DNA of 64,000 bases, taken from NCBI GenBank assembly GCA_002319795.1, contig DCFU01000024.1:15123-79122 (forward strand). Reading direction: 5' to 3'. Every line of letters begins with the position of its first letter. Positions within the stretch are counted from its first letter, which is position 1. The notes under the pieces are model-generated. The model searched no databases and was not told where the DNA came from. It saw only the letters and a program-made list of their open reading frames with translations. The position numbers were made by a program, and so were the translations under genes. This DNA comes from Megamonas sp. UBA1796 (GTDB taxonomy: Bacteria; Bacillota; Negativicutes; Selenomonadales; Selenomonadaceae). Positions 24,769 to 32,262 of the stretch are shown here, in pieces.

Positions 24769-26376
24769 ATGAATTTTGATCCATTAAGTTATCCATATAC
24801 TTCGCAGCGGCGTTTGGTTTATGGACGCAAAGGAATGGTAGCTTCATCACAGCCTTTGGCCGCGCAGGCTGGTTTGGAAATGCTGCGTCGTGGAGGAAAT
24901 GCAATTGATGCGGCCATTGCGACAGCCGCTTGTTTAACTGTAGTAGAACCAACAGGTAATGGCATTGGAAGCGATGCTTTTGCGATTGTCTATAAGGACA
25001 AAAAAATATATGGGCTCAATTCCAGCGGCCCTGCACCATTCGGAATTTCCCGGGAGGCTTTGCAGGAGCGCGGCTGCCATAAGGTCCCGAAATTTGGTGT
25101 TTTGCCTGTTACGGTACCAGGTGCACCAGCCGCATGGGCGGCCTTGTCCAAGCGATTTGGACGCTTGTCTTTTGCGGAACTTTTAGCTCCGGCTATTTTT
25201 TATGCACAAGATGGCTATCCGGTTTCGCCAGTAATCAGTCATTTATGGAAACAAGCCATGGCTGTATACCAAAAAGAAAACTTACCGGAAATGGCAGAGT
25301 GGTTCCATATTTTTGCACCTGGGGGCAAGACTCCGGCAGCTGGAGAATTATGGAGATCGCCGGATCATGCCAAAACCTTGCAGCTTATTGCAGAAACGGA
25401 AGCACGTGCATTTTATGAAGGTGAGCTGGCTGAAAAAATAGAGGCTTTTGTTACCGCGCATGGCGGCTATTTGACCAAAAAGGATTTATGCAGCTTTGCT
25501 CCTGCGTGGGTTGATCCGGTACGGACCGAATATCGGGGATTTGATATATGGGAATTGCCGCCGAATGGGCAGGGTCTTGTTGTATTGATGGCATTGAATA
25601 TCCTTCGGCCATTTTCTTTGGCAGACAAGCCGGCACCCGAGCGATTGCATTTGCAAATAGAGGCGATAAAACTGGCTTTGACGGACGGCTTAGCACACAT
25701 TACCGATCCCCGCTCGATGAAAGTCCCTGTCGATTGGCTCTTATCTGAATCCTATGCCAGGAAACGACGTCAGGAAATTGGGGCGAAGGCTGCCTTACCC
25801 GCACCAGGAAATCTGCCGGCTGGCGGTACGGTCTATCTGGCGGCCGCGGATGGCGAGGGTAATATGGTATCGTTTATTCAGAGTAATTTTGCTGGTTTTG
25901 GTTCAGGAGTCGTCATTCCTGGAACCGGAATCAGCTTGCAAAATCGTGGAAATTCCTTTTCCTTGGATGAAGGCGCAAGCAATGTCTTACGGCCAGGAAA
26001 ACGTACCTATCATACGATTATCCCGGGTTTTATTACGCAAAACAACGAAGCGGTTGGTCCATTTGGCATTATGGGTGGTTATGTGCAGCCGCAGGCACAT
26101 GTCCAGTTTCTGACAAACTTGCTTGACATGCATGATAATCCGCAGGCTGCACTGGATGCGCCAAGATGGCAATGGATTATGGAGAAAAAAATAAAAGTAG
26201 AGCACCATTTTCCAACAGCCTTGCTTGCAGCTTTGCAAAAAAAGGGGCATGAAATAGAAATTTGCTCGCCGGATGATACGACTTTTGGCAGAGGACAGGC
26301 AATTTTCAGGGATGCACATGGCGTTCTGCTCGGTGCCACAGAACCCCGTACAGATGGAGGTATAGGAGTTTTATAA
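24769..26376 (+). CDS. Gamma-glutamyltransferase family enzyme, cytoplasmic YwrD-like
   Basis: 535-residue N-terminal nucleophile hydrolase. GGT landmarks are MVASSQPLAAQAGLEMLRRGGNAIDAA (read in parts), LTVVEPTGNGIGSDAF, and the autocleavage and catalytic Thr354 in AGGTVYLAAADGEGNMVSF (in parts). The later GFGSGVVIPGTGISLQNRG and FGIMGGYVQPQAH are typical of the YwrD subgroup. There is no signal peptide, unlike secreted GGTs, so the substrate is hydrolysed after import. GGT enzymes cut gamma-glutamyl amides. In this operon the substrate may be a gamma-glutamyl or related amide of the transported amino acid. GAGGTGAC precedes ATG 24769. Sequence resemblance is strong; the specificity is inferred. 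Confidence 0.88.
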   Translation: MNFDPLSYPYTSQRRLVYGRKGMVASSQPLAAQAGLEMLRRGGNAIDAAIATAACLTVVEPTGNGIGSDAFAIVYKDKKIYGLNSSGPAPFGISREALQERGCHKVPKFGVLPVTVPGAPAAWAALSKRFGRLSFAELLAPAIFYAQDGYPVSPVISHLWKQAMAVYQKENLPEMAEWFHIFAPGGKTPAAGELWRSPDHAKTLQLIAETEARAFYEGELAEKIEAFVTAHGGYLTKKDLCSFAPAWVDPVRTEYRGFDIWELPPNGQGLVVLMALNILRPFSLADKPAPERLHLQIEAIKLALTDGLAHITDPRSMKVPVDWLLSESYARKRRQEIGAKAALPAPGNLPAGGTVYLAAADGEGNMVSFIQSNFAGFGSGVVIPGTGISLQNRGNSFSLDEGASNVLRPGKRTYHTIIPGFITQNNEAVGPFGIMGGYVQPQAHVQFLTNLLDMHDNPQAALDAPRWQWIMEKKIKVEHHFPTALLAALQKKGHEIEICSPDDTTFGRGQAIFRDAHGVLLGATEPRTDGGIGVL

Positions 26377-26394
26377 AAGAAAGGTGAAAATGAT

Positions 26395-26709
26395 ATGCGA
26401 ATTTTGGAACATCCAATTTTAGGAACATTAGCTGTCCAAAAAGAAATACCCTTTTTTTTTGATGGACAGATACTTAAAGCTTTACCAGGAGAAACCATTG
26501 CCAGCGCATTATGGGCTAATGAATACTTCGCTTTTCGCCGTACGCCCCGCTATGGGGCACCTCGAGGTGTGTTTTGTGCGATTGGTAAGTGCAGTGACTG
26601 TATGGTCAATGTGGATGGTGAACCCAATGTAAAGGCATGCAATACTCTTGTCCGGGAAGGGATGCATATACAGTCAAATTTAATGGTTGAGGAGCGAGAA
26701 AATGAGTGA
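26395..26709 (+). CDS. (2Fe-2S)-binding subunit, HcnA/opine-oxidase/sarcosine-oxidase N-terminal type
   Basis: 104-residue electron-transfer subunit (Fer2_4). It starts with a beta-grasp, including the typical FFFDGQILKALPGETIASAL segment (read in parts), and binds the cluster with Cys residues in FCAIGKCSDCMVNVDGEPNVKAC (C-x4-C-x2-C, then a Cys 11 residues on). Homologues are the small subunits of hydrogen cyanide synthase, octopine/nopaline oxidase and D-hydroxyproline or proline dehydrogenases. The gene overlaps the FAD/NAD subunit gene by eight bases. Ribosome site AAAGGTG lies before ATG 26395. Confidence 0.88.
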   Translation: MRILEHPILGTLAVQKEIPFFFDGQILKALPGETIASALWANEYFAFRRTPRYGAPRGVFCAIGKCSDCMVNVDGEPNVKACNTLVREGMHIQSNLMVEERENE

Positions 26710-27817
26710 ATTGTATGATGCTGCCATTATCGGAGCTGGCCCGGCAGGACTGCGTGCGGCAATCGAGCTTGGTAAAAGGGGCGCTCGGGTTATCATCGTT
26801 GATGAAAACCCTTATCCGGGAGGACAGCTGTTTAAACAAATACATAAGTTTTTTGGTTCTTCTGTTCATCTGGCAGGACAACGCGGCTTTCTTATTGGCC
26901 AGGAACTGATGGATAGTGCGAAATGTCTGGGCGTTGAATTCTGGCTCAGCAGCGCAGTCTGGGGGATTACTGACCATACTTTGGCCGTATTGCATGAAAA
27001 AAACACACATGAGATACATGCAAAGAAAATCATTTTGGCAACAGGTGCAACAGAAAATGCCATTTCTTTTTCAGGCAGTACTTTGCCGGGGGTTTTAGGG
27101 GCTGGCGCTTTACAGACTATGGTTAATTTACATCGTGTATCTCCTGGCAGGAGAATCCTTATTGTTGGCAGCGGCAATGTAGGTCTCATTGTAGCCTACC
27201 AGATGCTGCAGGCCGGAATCCAGGTAGCTGCTGTTGTTGAAGCCAGTGATAGCATTCGCGGCTATGGCGTGCATGCGGCCAAATTACGACGTGCCGGTGT
27301 ACCTGTTTTACTGCGTACCACCATTCTTGCTGCTGCGGGCAGGAATCGTGTAGAAACGGCTACTCTGGCACACCTGGATGAAAGGCAAAAGCTTCTTCCG
27401 GAAACAGCCTGGCAGGAAAATGTTGCGGCTGTTGCCGTTGCAGCAGGTCTTACGCCGTTGGCAGAACTTGCCTGGATTCGGGGCTGTGCGTTTGGGAATT
27501 CTGCTGCGTTAGGCGGATTTATTCCTTTGCATGATGCGGATATGAAAACTTCTGTGGAAGATTTTTTTATTGCGGGAGATATTGCGGGTATTGAAGAAGC
27601 CAGTACGGCGATGGAAGAAGGAAGTATGGCCGGTATAGCGGCTGCACAAGAGCTGGGATTTTGCAGCACGGAAGAAAAAGATCGTGAAAAAAAATTAATT
27701 TATCAACGTTTAGAAACTTTGCGCTCGGGAAGTTTTGGACATATTCGTCAAACAGAAAAAATAAAAATTTTTACCAAAATGAAGGGAGAATTCGATGAAG
27801 TGCGGATTGATCTATGA
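26702..27817 (+). CDS. FAD/NAD(P)-dependent oxidoreductase subunit, HcnB/OoxA-like
   Basis: 371-residue flavoprotein with two dinucleotide-binding sites: GAGPAGLRAAIELGKRGARV (first part) for FAD, and RILIVGSGNVGLIVAYQML (in the middle) for a second nucleotide. It also has an ATG motif (ILATGATENA) and a C-terminal FIAGDIAGIEEASTAMEEG FAD-closing motif. HcnB-like subunits work with a DAO subunit and a [2Fe-2S] subunit, as here. It is somewhat shorter than HcnB/OoxA (about 460), because the C-terminal [2Fe-2S] BFD-like domain is absent; that domain is found in the next gene. ATG 26702 has GAGGAG eight bases upstream and overlaps the previous gene. Confidence 0.87.
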   Translation: MSELYDAAIIGAGPAGLRAAIELGKRGARVIIVDENPYPGGQLFKQIHKFFGSSVHLAGQRGFLIGQELMDSAKCLGVEFWLSSAVWGITDHTLAVLHEKNTHEIHAKKIILATGATENAISFSGSTLPGVLGAGALQTMVNLHRVSPGRRILIVGSGNVGLIVAYQMLQAGIQVAAVVEASDSIRGYGVHAAKLRRAGVPVLLRTTILAAAGRNRVETATLAHLDERQKLLPETAWQENVAAVAVAAGLTPLAELAWIRGCAFGNSAALGGFIPLHDADMKTSVEDFFIAGDIAGIEEASTAMEEGSMAGIAAAQELGFCSTEEKDREKKLIYQRLETLRSGSFGHIRQTEKIKIFTKMKGEFDEVRIDL

Positions 27818-28568
27818 CGGCTGTTTAAGTCAAGCTGAAACCGCTTCCGTTTTGCCTGCGGCAGAGCGCTTTGCCAAAGGGCCGGTTGCCGTTATTGAAT
27901 GCATACAGGATATTCCCTGCAACCCTTGCGAAAAATCTTGTCCGCATCAGGCAATCATCATTGGTGATAACATTACAGCAGTGCCGAGGCTCCAGGCAGA
28001 TCGTTGTGTGGGCTGCGGGCTGTGTGCAGCACAATGCCCAGGGTTGGCTATTTTTATTGTAGATGCATCTTATTCAGCAACAGAAGCTGTCATTACCTTG
28101 CCTTACGAATATTATCCTTTGCCTAAGGAAGGCGATATAGTCATGGGTGTAAGCCGCAGTGGGGCAGCGGTAGCCAAGGCTCGTGTACTAAAAGTGCGCC
28201 GGGAGACGGCTGCGTATGGAACGATATTGGTCAGTATAACTGTACCAAAAAAATTCATGCATACGATACGTTCTTTCCGGGCTTTACGGGAAGCTGATAA
28301 GAGAATTGTCTGCCGTTGCGAGGAGATCACGGAAACGGAAATCCGCCTGGCCGTACGTCAGGGAGCGAACACGGTAAAAGATGTGAAGCTGGCTACCAGG
28401 GCAGGGATGGGAGCTTGTCAGGGGACGAGCTGCCGCAGAGAAATATCCAGAATTATTGCGGAGGAAACAGGTGCGTCTCCTGAAGAAATTTTGCCGCCGC
28501 GTTTTAGAATGCCAGTCAGGCCAATACCTTTAGCACAATTGGCCGCTGAGGAGGGTAAAAATGACTAA
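27795..28568 (+). CDS. Fe-S protein: double 4Fe-4S ferredoxin plus BFD-like [2Fe-2S] domain
   Basis: 257-residue electron-transfer protein. Residues about 42-90 contain two cluster motifs (CNPCEKSCP, and CVGCGLCAAQCP). A middle region of about 80 residues has no recognised motif. The C-terminal part has a bacterioferritin-associated-ferredoxin-like set, CRCEEI and later CQGTSCRRE. In HcnB/OoxA proteins the BFD-like domain is normally fused to the C-terminus of the flavoprotein; here it is split off and joined to a ferredoxin, which suggests transfer of electrons from the amino acid dehydrogenase to a ferredoxin-type acceptor in an anaerobe. It overlaps both neighbours (23 and 8 bases), so the complex is co-translated. 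ATG 27795 has AAGGGAG upstream. Confidence 0.85.
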   Translation: MKCGLIYDGCLSQAETASVLPAAERFAKGPVAVIECIQDIPCNPCEKSCPHQAIIIGDNITAVPRLQADRCVGCGLCAAQCPGLAIFIVDASYSATEAVITLPYEYYPLPKEGDIVMGVSRSGAAVAKARVLKVRRETAAYGTILVSITVPKKFMHTIRSFRALREADKRIVCRCEEITETEIRLAVRQGANTVKDVKLATRAGMGACQGTSCRREISRIIAEETGASPEEILPPRFRMPVRPIPLAQLAAEEGKND

Positions 28569-29688
28569 AAAAGAGGTTATTGTGATTGGCGGCGGTATTA
28601 TTGGCAGTTCGGTAGCCTATTTTTTAAAGGAAAAAGGCTATTGGCCAATTTTGGTTGACAAAGATAATTTTGGTAAGGAAACATCCAGTGCTTGTGAAGG
28701 TACGGTGATTATGCAGTCCAAGCAGCCAGGGCCTAAGCTGGAATTAGCACTGAAGAGCCGAACTTTATATCAGGAATTAAGCCGAAAACTGGTTTATGAT
28801 ATTGAGTACCGTGAAAAAGGCGGTCTGGTGCTTTTAGAGAACGAACAGCAGGCTGCGATTATGAAAAAAACAATGTTGGAACAAGAAACTTTTGGTTTGC
28901 AGGTTAAACTTTTAACCATACATGAGGCACGAAAGCTAGAGCCAGTACTGAGCAAAAATTTGTGGGGGGCAATTTACAGTGATGCCGATGCACAGGTGAA
29001 TCCTATTGCGGTTACGCGGGCGCTGCTGCAAGATGTTGTAAAAGACGGCGGAACGATTCTCCCACATACCAAAGTTGAAGACTTGCTGGTAGAGCAAGGC
29101 AATGTTTGCGGCATAAAAACGAATCGTGGAGAGATGCGGGCAGCAGCAGTGGTAAATGCGGCTGGCATCTGGTCATCTTCGTTGACTGCACGTTATGGAT
29201 ATGAACCGAAGATCATACCACGGCGAGGTCAAATTCTGGTTACGGAAGCTTTTCCGCCGACGGTTCGTCACATCATGATTTGTGCTTGTTATTTAGCAGC
29301 GAAACATCATCCGGAACTTCTTGATCCGACAAAATTGCAGCATAAGTTAGGGGTCGGGACGGTAATTGAACAAACGGTGCACGGACAATTATTGATTGGC
29401 AGCACACGCGAATTTGTCGGTATAAATAAGGAGACAACTCTGGCAGGGATACAGGAAATTGCTCGTCATGTCATGAAACTCATGCCGGGTCTTAAAAATA
29501 TCAATGTCATTCGTTCATTTTCGGGATTACGTCCAAAAACCGAAAATGGTTTGCCGATTTTGGGGCCGGTAAAAGAACTGCCAGGTTTATTTATGGCAAC
29601 GGGTCATGAAGGAGATGGCATTGCCCTGGCACCAATTACCGGTAAAATTTTAGCCGATCAGATTGCGGAGACAGGAATTCTTTCATGA
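28561..29688 (+). CDS. FAD-dependent amino acid dehydrogenase subunit (DAO family, HcnC/OoxB-like)
   Basis: 375-residue D-amino-acid-oxidase-fold subunit that should carry the substrate site. FAD binding at the N-terminus: VIVIGGGIIGSSVAYFLKEKG (GGGIIGSSVAYFL), followed by VDKDNFGKETSSACEG. Mid-region ADAQVNPIAVTRALL and the C-terminal GLRPKTENGLPILGPVKELPGLFMATGHEGDGIALAPITG (short pieces PILGP and ATGHEGDGIALAP) are typical of proline, sarcosine, opine or D-amino acid dehydrogenases. There is no membrane segment. Together with the preceding three genes it forms an HcnABC-like heteromer. Substrate unknown: an N-substituted amino acid is the most economical reading of the operon. Confidence 0.88.
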   Translation: MTKKEVIVIGGGIIGSSVAYFLKEKGYWPILVDKDNFGKETSSACEGTVIMQSKQPGPKLELALKSRTLYQELSRKLVYDIEYREKGGLVLLENEQQAAIMKKTMLEQETFGLQVKLLTIHEARKLEPVLSKNLWGAIYSDADAQVNPIAVTRALLQDVVKDGGTILPHTKVEDLLVEQGNVCGIKTNRGEMRAAAVVNAAGIWSSSLTARYGYEPKIIPRRGQILVTEAFPPTVRHIMICACYLAAKHHPELLDPTKLQHKLGVGTVIEQTVHGQLLIGSTREFVGINKETTLAGIQEIARHVMKLMPGLKNINVIRSFSGLRPKTENGLPILGPVKELPGLFMATGHEGDGIALAPITGKILADQIAETGILS

Positions 29689-29710
29689 TTCTCTGAGGGA
29701 GGAAATAGCG

Positions 29711-30199
29711 ATGGCACAAGAAGTATTTACAAAGGAAGAAGTTTCGGAAATTATCGATGGTATGGCACGCACGATTGCGCTGCTCTATTACCATATGAGT
29801 AAAGAAGTGGTGGCTGCTTTTGGTAAAGAAGGAGAAGAAGCCATTCGTCTGGCCATAGAAAAATATGGAAAAGAGCGAGGCGAGACCGTAAAAAAAATTG
29901 TCTTAGAGCATCATGAGCCCTTAACGGTCAGGAACCTTTCCCGCTTTTATGATTTGCCGCTGGGAAAGGCCTGGAAGTCAACAAAACTTTGTGATGAAGA
30001 AAATAAGTTAGAAAAAAAGGTAACCTATTGTCCGTTTGCTGAAGTTTGGAAAGAAAAAAAAGGTGAAAAGCTTGGTTTAATTTACTGTGAGCAGGACCTT
30101 CACATGCGCAAGAGTTATAACGAAAATATTGCGTTTAAGCAGCTGACCAATGTTTTGCATGGGGATGGTGATTGTCATACGATTGTAGAAATAAAATGA
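29711..30199 (+). CDS. ATC-hydrolase family protein (L-2-amino-thiazoline-4-carboxylic acid hydrolase-like)
   Basis: 162-residue protein. The C-terminal half has the conserved pattern of this family: CPFAEVWKEK, then LGLIYCEQDLHMRKSYNENI and LTNVLHGDGDCHTIVE. The characterised Pseudomonas member opens the ring of 2-amino-thiazoline-4-carboxylate to N-carbamoyl-cysteine; most family members are untested. Start: ATG 29711 has GAGGGAGG eight bases upstream; the reading that starts at 29663 overlaps the DAO gene and is not needed. It is the last gene of the operon and suggests hydrolysis of a cyclic amidine or similar C-N bond in the substrate. The conserved Cys residues may be catalytic or bind metal, which is inference. 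Confidence 0.78.
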   Translation: MAQEVFTKEEVSEIIDGMARTIALLYYHMSKEVVAAFGKEGEEAIRLAIEKYGKERGETVKKIVLEHHEPLTVRNLSRFYDLPLGKAWKSTKLCDEENKLEKKVTYCPFAEVWKEKKGEKLGLIYCEQDLHMRKSYNENIAFKQLTNVLHGDGDCHTIVEIK

Positions 30200-30233
30200 T
30201 TTATGGGGATGCTCTTCTTTGCCGCAGCTTCCT

Positions 30234-31046
30234 TCACAGCCAAGTCACATCTAAGGGGTTACGGTCTACGAGCCTTTTAAAGCGATATTTCGGATAACCA
30301 ACCATAACCGCTCCCGTTATTACTTTGCCCTGCGGGATGTTAAATAATTCCAGCAATGGTTCATATTTGGCAAATATGCACATTTCAATCAGCCCGGCCC
30401 AGCAGGAACCTAATCCAAGTGCAGTCGCAAAAAGCTCAAGATAAGCAAGCGAAAAAACAGTGTTCTCCCGTCCCTTCAATAAATCATTTGATGCAGTTGC
30501 TAAAATCAAATGCGGCGCATTGTGCAAAATATTGTCCAGGCCCTTTTCTCTATAAGCGCGAATATGGATAGGAAAACTCCAGTGTGATATAGTTTTCTTT
30601 AAAATTTCTGATTCCATCCATTCTACCGTTACCGCAGTAACTTTTTTAAGAATTTCCTTATCTTCGATAATCGTATAGGATATTCCCTGCCGGTTACTGG
30701 CAGTAGGAGCAAATCGAGCAATTTCAACTAACTTTAATAATTCAGCTCGGGGAACGGCGGTATCCTGATAACAGCGTATGGACCTGCGTGACCGAAGAAA
30801 CTGTTGGGCCGTTGCTGCATTTAAAACCGGAAATTCTTTTAACGCAGCTTGCTTCACTAAAGGTGCGTTCTTATTGTCAATTGCCGCTTGTGGACATAGG
30901 GCAACACAATGCCCACACATATTACAGTTCTGCGGCTGCCCTGCCTCCGGGCCGTTCTTCCCCATAACCAAAGCCCGGGTTGGGCATGCATCTATACAAA
31001 TCCCGCATTTAATACATTTTTCGGTATTTACTTCAATTAACTCCAT
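30234..31046 (-). CDS. Ferredoxin-nitroreductase fusion protein
   Basis: 270-residue cytoplasmic redox enzyme. Residues 1-60 hold two [4Fe-4S] motifs (CIKCGICIDACP and CNMCGHCVALCP). The rest is an FMN-binding nitroreductase fold (RSRRSIRCYQD, then APTASNRQG and GLGSCWAG). Such fusions receive electrons from ferredoxin-like donors and reduce nitroaromatics or quinones; the natural substrate is unknown. The start overlaps the end of the flavodoxin-like gene by 14 bases, so the two form an operon. The divergent HxlR regulator at 31818 is the probable controller, as with other oxidant- or electrophile-responsive reductases. It converges on the catabolic operon; I see no clear terminator in the 34 bases between them. 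Confidence 0.9.
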   Translation of the reverse strand: MELIEVNTEKCIKCGICIDACPTRALVMGKNGPEAGQPQNCNMCGHCVALCPQAAIDNKNAPLVKQAALKEFPVLNAATAQQFLRSRRSIRCYQDTAVPRAELLKLVEIARFAPTASNRQGISYTIIEDKEILKKVTAVTVEWMESEILKKTISHWSFPIHIRAYREKGLDNILHNAPHLILATASNDLLKGRENTVFSLAYLELFATALGLGSCWAGLIEMCIFAKYEPLLELFNIPQGKVITGAVMVGYPKYRFKRLVDRNPLDVTWL

Positions 31047-31701
31047 TGTTATTCACTCCTGCCATAAAGCCAGCCCCCATTTTGAAGGCCTTTTCACAGT
31101 CCTGAGGAAATTCGTCTTGTCGCCGCCGGGATTTTTCCTCTACGTTGAACTTGGTGGCAACATATTTATCGTAATCGTCAAATTGATAGGTATCAGTAAC
31201 GACGAGTGATTCTGCTGCGCCGAAAGTTCTTGCTAAAGCTGTTTCTACAATTTTGAAATGGCTTTCATATCCCATGGACTTCATCATGGTTTCATTGACA
31301 CCCATCGTGTAAATGAAGCCGGTGGGTATTTTCTTAGGGAAAAGTGTAGAGTAGTTTTCGTCGTACACCAGATACGGGAATATCAACCGTTCCAGAAATG
31401 ACTGCATTTCTCCGGTCATCGTACCCAGGTAGATAGGAGCGCCCAGGAGCAGGGCGTCAGCCTGCCCAATTTGCTCCAGCACAGGCGTCAGCCCATCTTT
31501 ACAGGCACATTTTCCATAGCTTTTCCCGTTTTTTAATTTACAGGCAAAACAACTGATGCATCCTTTATAATTCAGATCATAAAGATGGATAAGCTCTGTC
31601 TCGGCGCCTTGTGAAGCGGCTCCTTCCAGTGCTTTATTCAGTAAAGCTGCCGTATTCCATTTCTTTCTTGGACTGCCATTTATAGCGATTACTTTTTTCA
31701 T
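31033..31701 (-). CDS. Flavodoxin-fold NAD(P)H-dependent FMN reductase family protein
   Basis: 222-residue flavoprotein. The FMN phosphate loop is seen in INGSPRKKWNTAALL, and a Cys cluster (GCISCFACK, later KCACKDG) resembles that of iron-sulfur flavoproteins and multimeric flavodoxin WrbA-like reductases. LLLGAPIYLGTMTGEMQSFLERL (short pieces APIYLGTMTG and MQSFLERL) is the usual flavin-contacting region. It probably reduces quinones or nitro compounds, or supplies the neighbouring nitroreductase. The ATG at 31701 is preceded by GGAAGGGGA. It is divergent from the HxlR gene, with the shared 19-bp element in between. Confidence 0.87.
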   Translation of the reverse strand: MKKVIAINGSPRKKWNTAALLNKALEGAASQGAETELIHLYDLNYKGCISCFACKLKNGKSYGKCACKDGLTPVLEQIGQADALLLGAPIYLGTMTGEMQSFLERLIFPYLVYDENYSTLFPKKIPTGFIYTMGVNETMMKSMGYESHFKIVETALARTFGAAESLVVTDTYQFDDYDKYVATKFNVEEKSRRRQDEFPQDCEKAFKMGAGFMAGVNNNGVN

Positions 31702-31779
31702 AAAGCTAAGTCCCCTTCCTTTATTTTGATTGCATTATTTCTTTTCATTGTATATGATATTGTAAAAAAGAAAAGTATG

Positions 31780-31798
31780 CACTTTTAAGGTAGATACT
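31780..31798 (+). promoter_or_regulatory. Candidate HxlR operator, copy 2
   Basis: A 19-bp element, CACTTTT followed by five bases and AGATACT, 19 bases upstream of the HxlR start. It is 16/19 identical to 16092-16110. Here AGTAT (31774-31778) and ATACT (31794-31798) also form a spaced inverted repeat, as expected for a dimeric regulator. Confidence 0.5.
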
Positions 31799-31817
31799 AT
31801 ACAAAAGGGGAGTATTT

Positions 31818-32165
31818 ATGCAAAAATGGCTGCCAAGTGAATGTAAATGTCCGATTACATATACGCTGTCTGTTATCGGAGGCAAGTGGAAGTGGCTTAT
31901 ACTTTACAAACTATTTCAAAATGGAGTCCAACGATATGGTGAGTTAAAACAAAGTATGCCATCCATTACGCATAAAACGTTAAGCCAGCAACTCAAAGAA
32001 CTAGAGGCGGAAGAATTGGTCTATCGCAATCAATATTACCAGGTTCCGCCTAAAGTTGAATATTCGTTAACCGAAAAAGGCAAGACACTCATTCCAATAC
32101 TGCAACGGATGTCAGACTGGGGAGCAAACAATAACCCGCTCCAAAATACAAGTAATTCGGGTTGA
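31818..32165 (+). CDS. HxlR-family transcriptional regulator
   Basis: 115-residue winged-helix protein. The signature Cys-containing N-terminus is CKCPITYTLSVIGGKWKWLIL (short pieces CKCPITYTLSV and GGKWKWLILY). The recognition segment is GELKQSMPSITHKTLSQQLKE, read in two parts, and the wing is PPKVEYSLTEKGKTL. AAAGGGGAG lies six bases before ATG 31818. It faces away from the flavodoxin-like/nitroreductase operon, its likely target. A paralogue at 16148 has a very similar upstream element, so the two regulators may cross-talk. Confidence 0.9.
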   Translation: MQKWLPSECKCPITYTLSVIGGKWKWLILYKLFQNGVQRYGELKQSMPSITHKTLSQQLKELEAEELVYRNQYYQVPPKVEYSLTEKGKTLIPILQRMSDWGANNNPLQNTSNSG

Positions 32166-32262
32166 TTTATCGAACGAAAGGACGTTATTACTTGCTCAAT
32201 ATTGCTGCTGGATGATACAATATGGATTATGCAGCCGAGATTGTTAAGAGCAGGGGATAAAA

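Noticed and set aside
26395..29688. Literal hydrogen cyanide synthase (hcnABC)
   Set aside because: Subunits are only HcnABC-like; the family is dominated by opine, proline and D-amino acid dehydrogenases, the BFD domain is rearranged, and nothing shows that glycine is the substrate.
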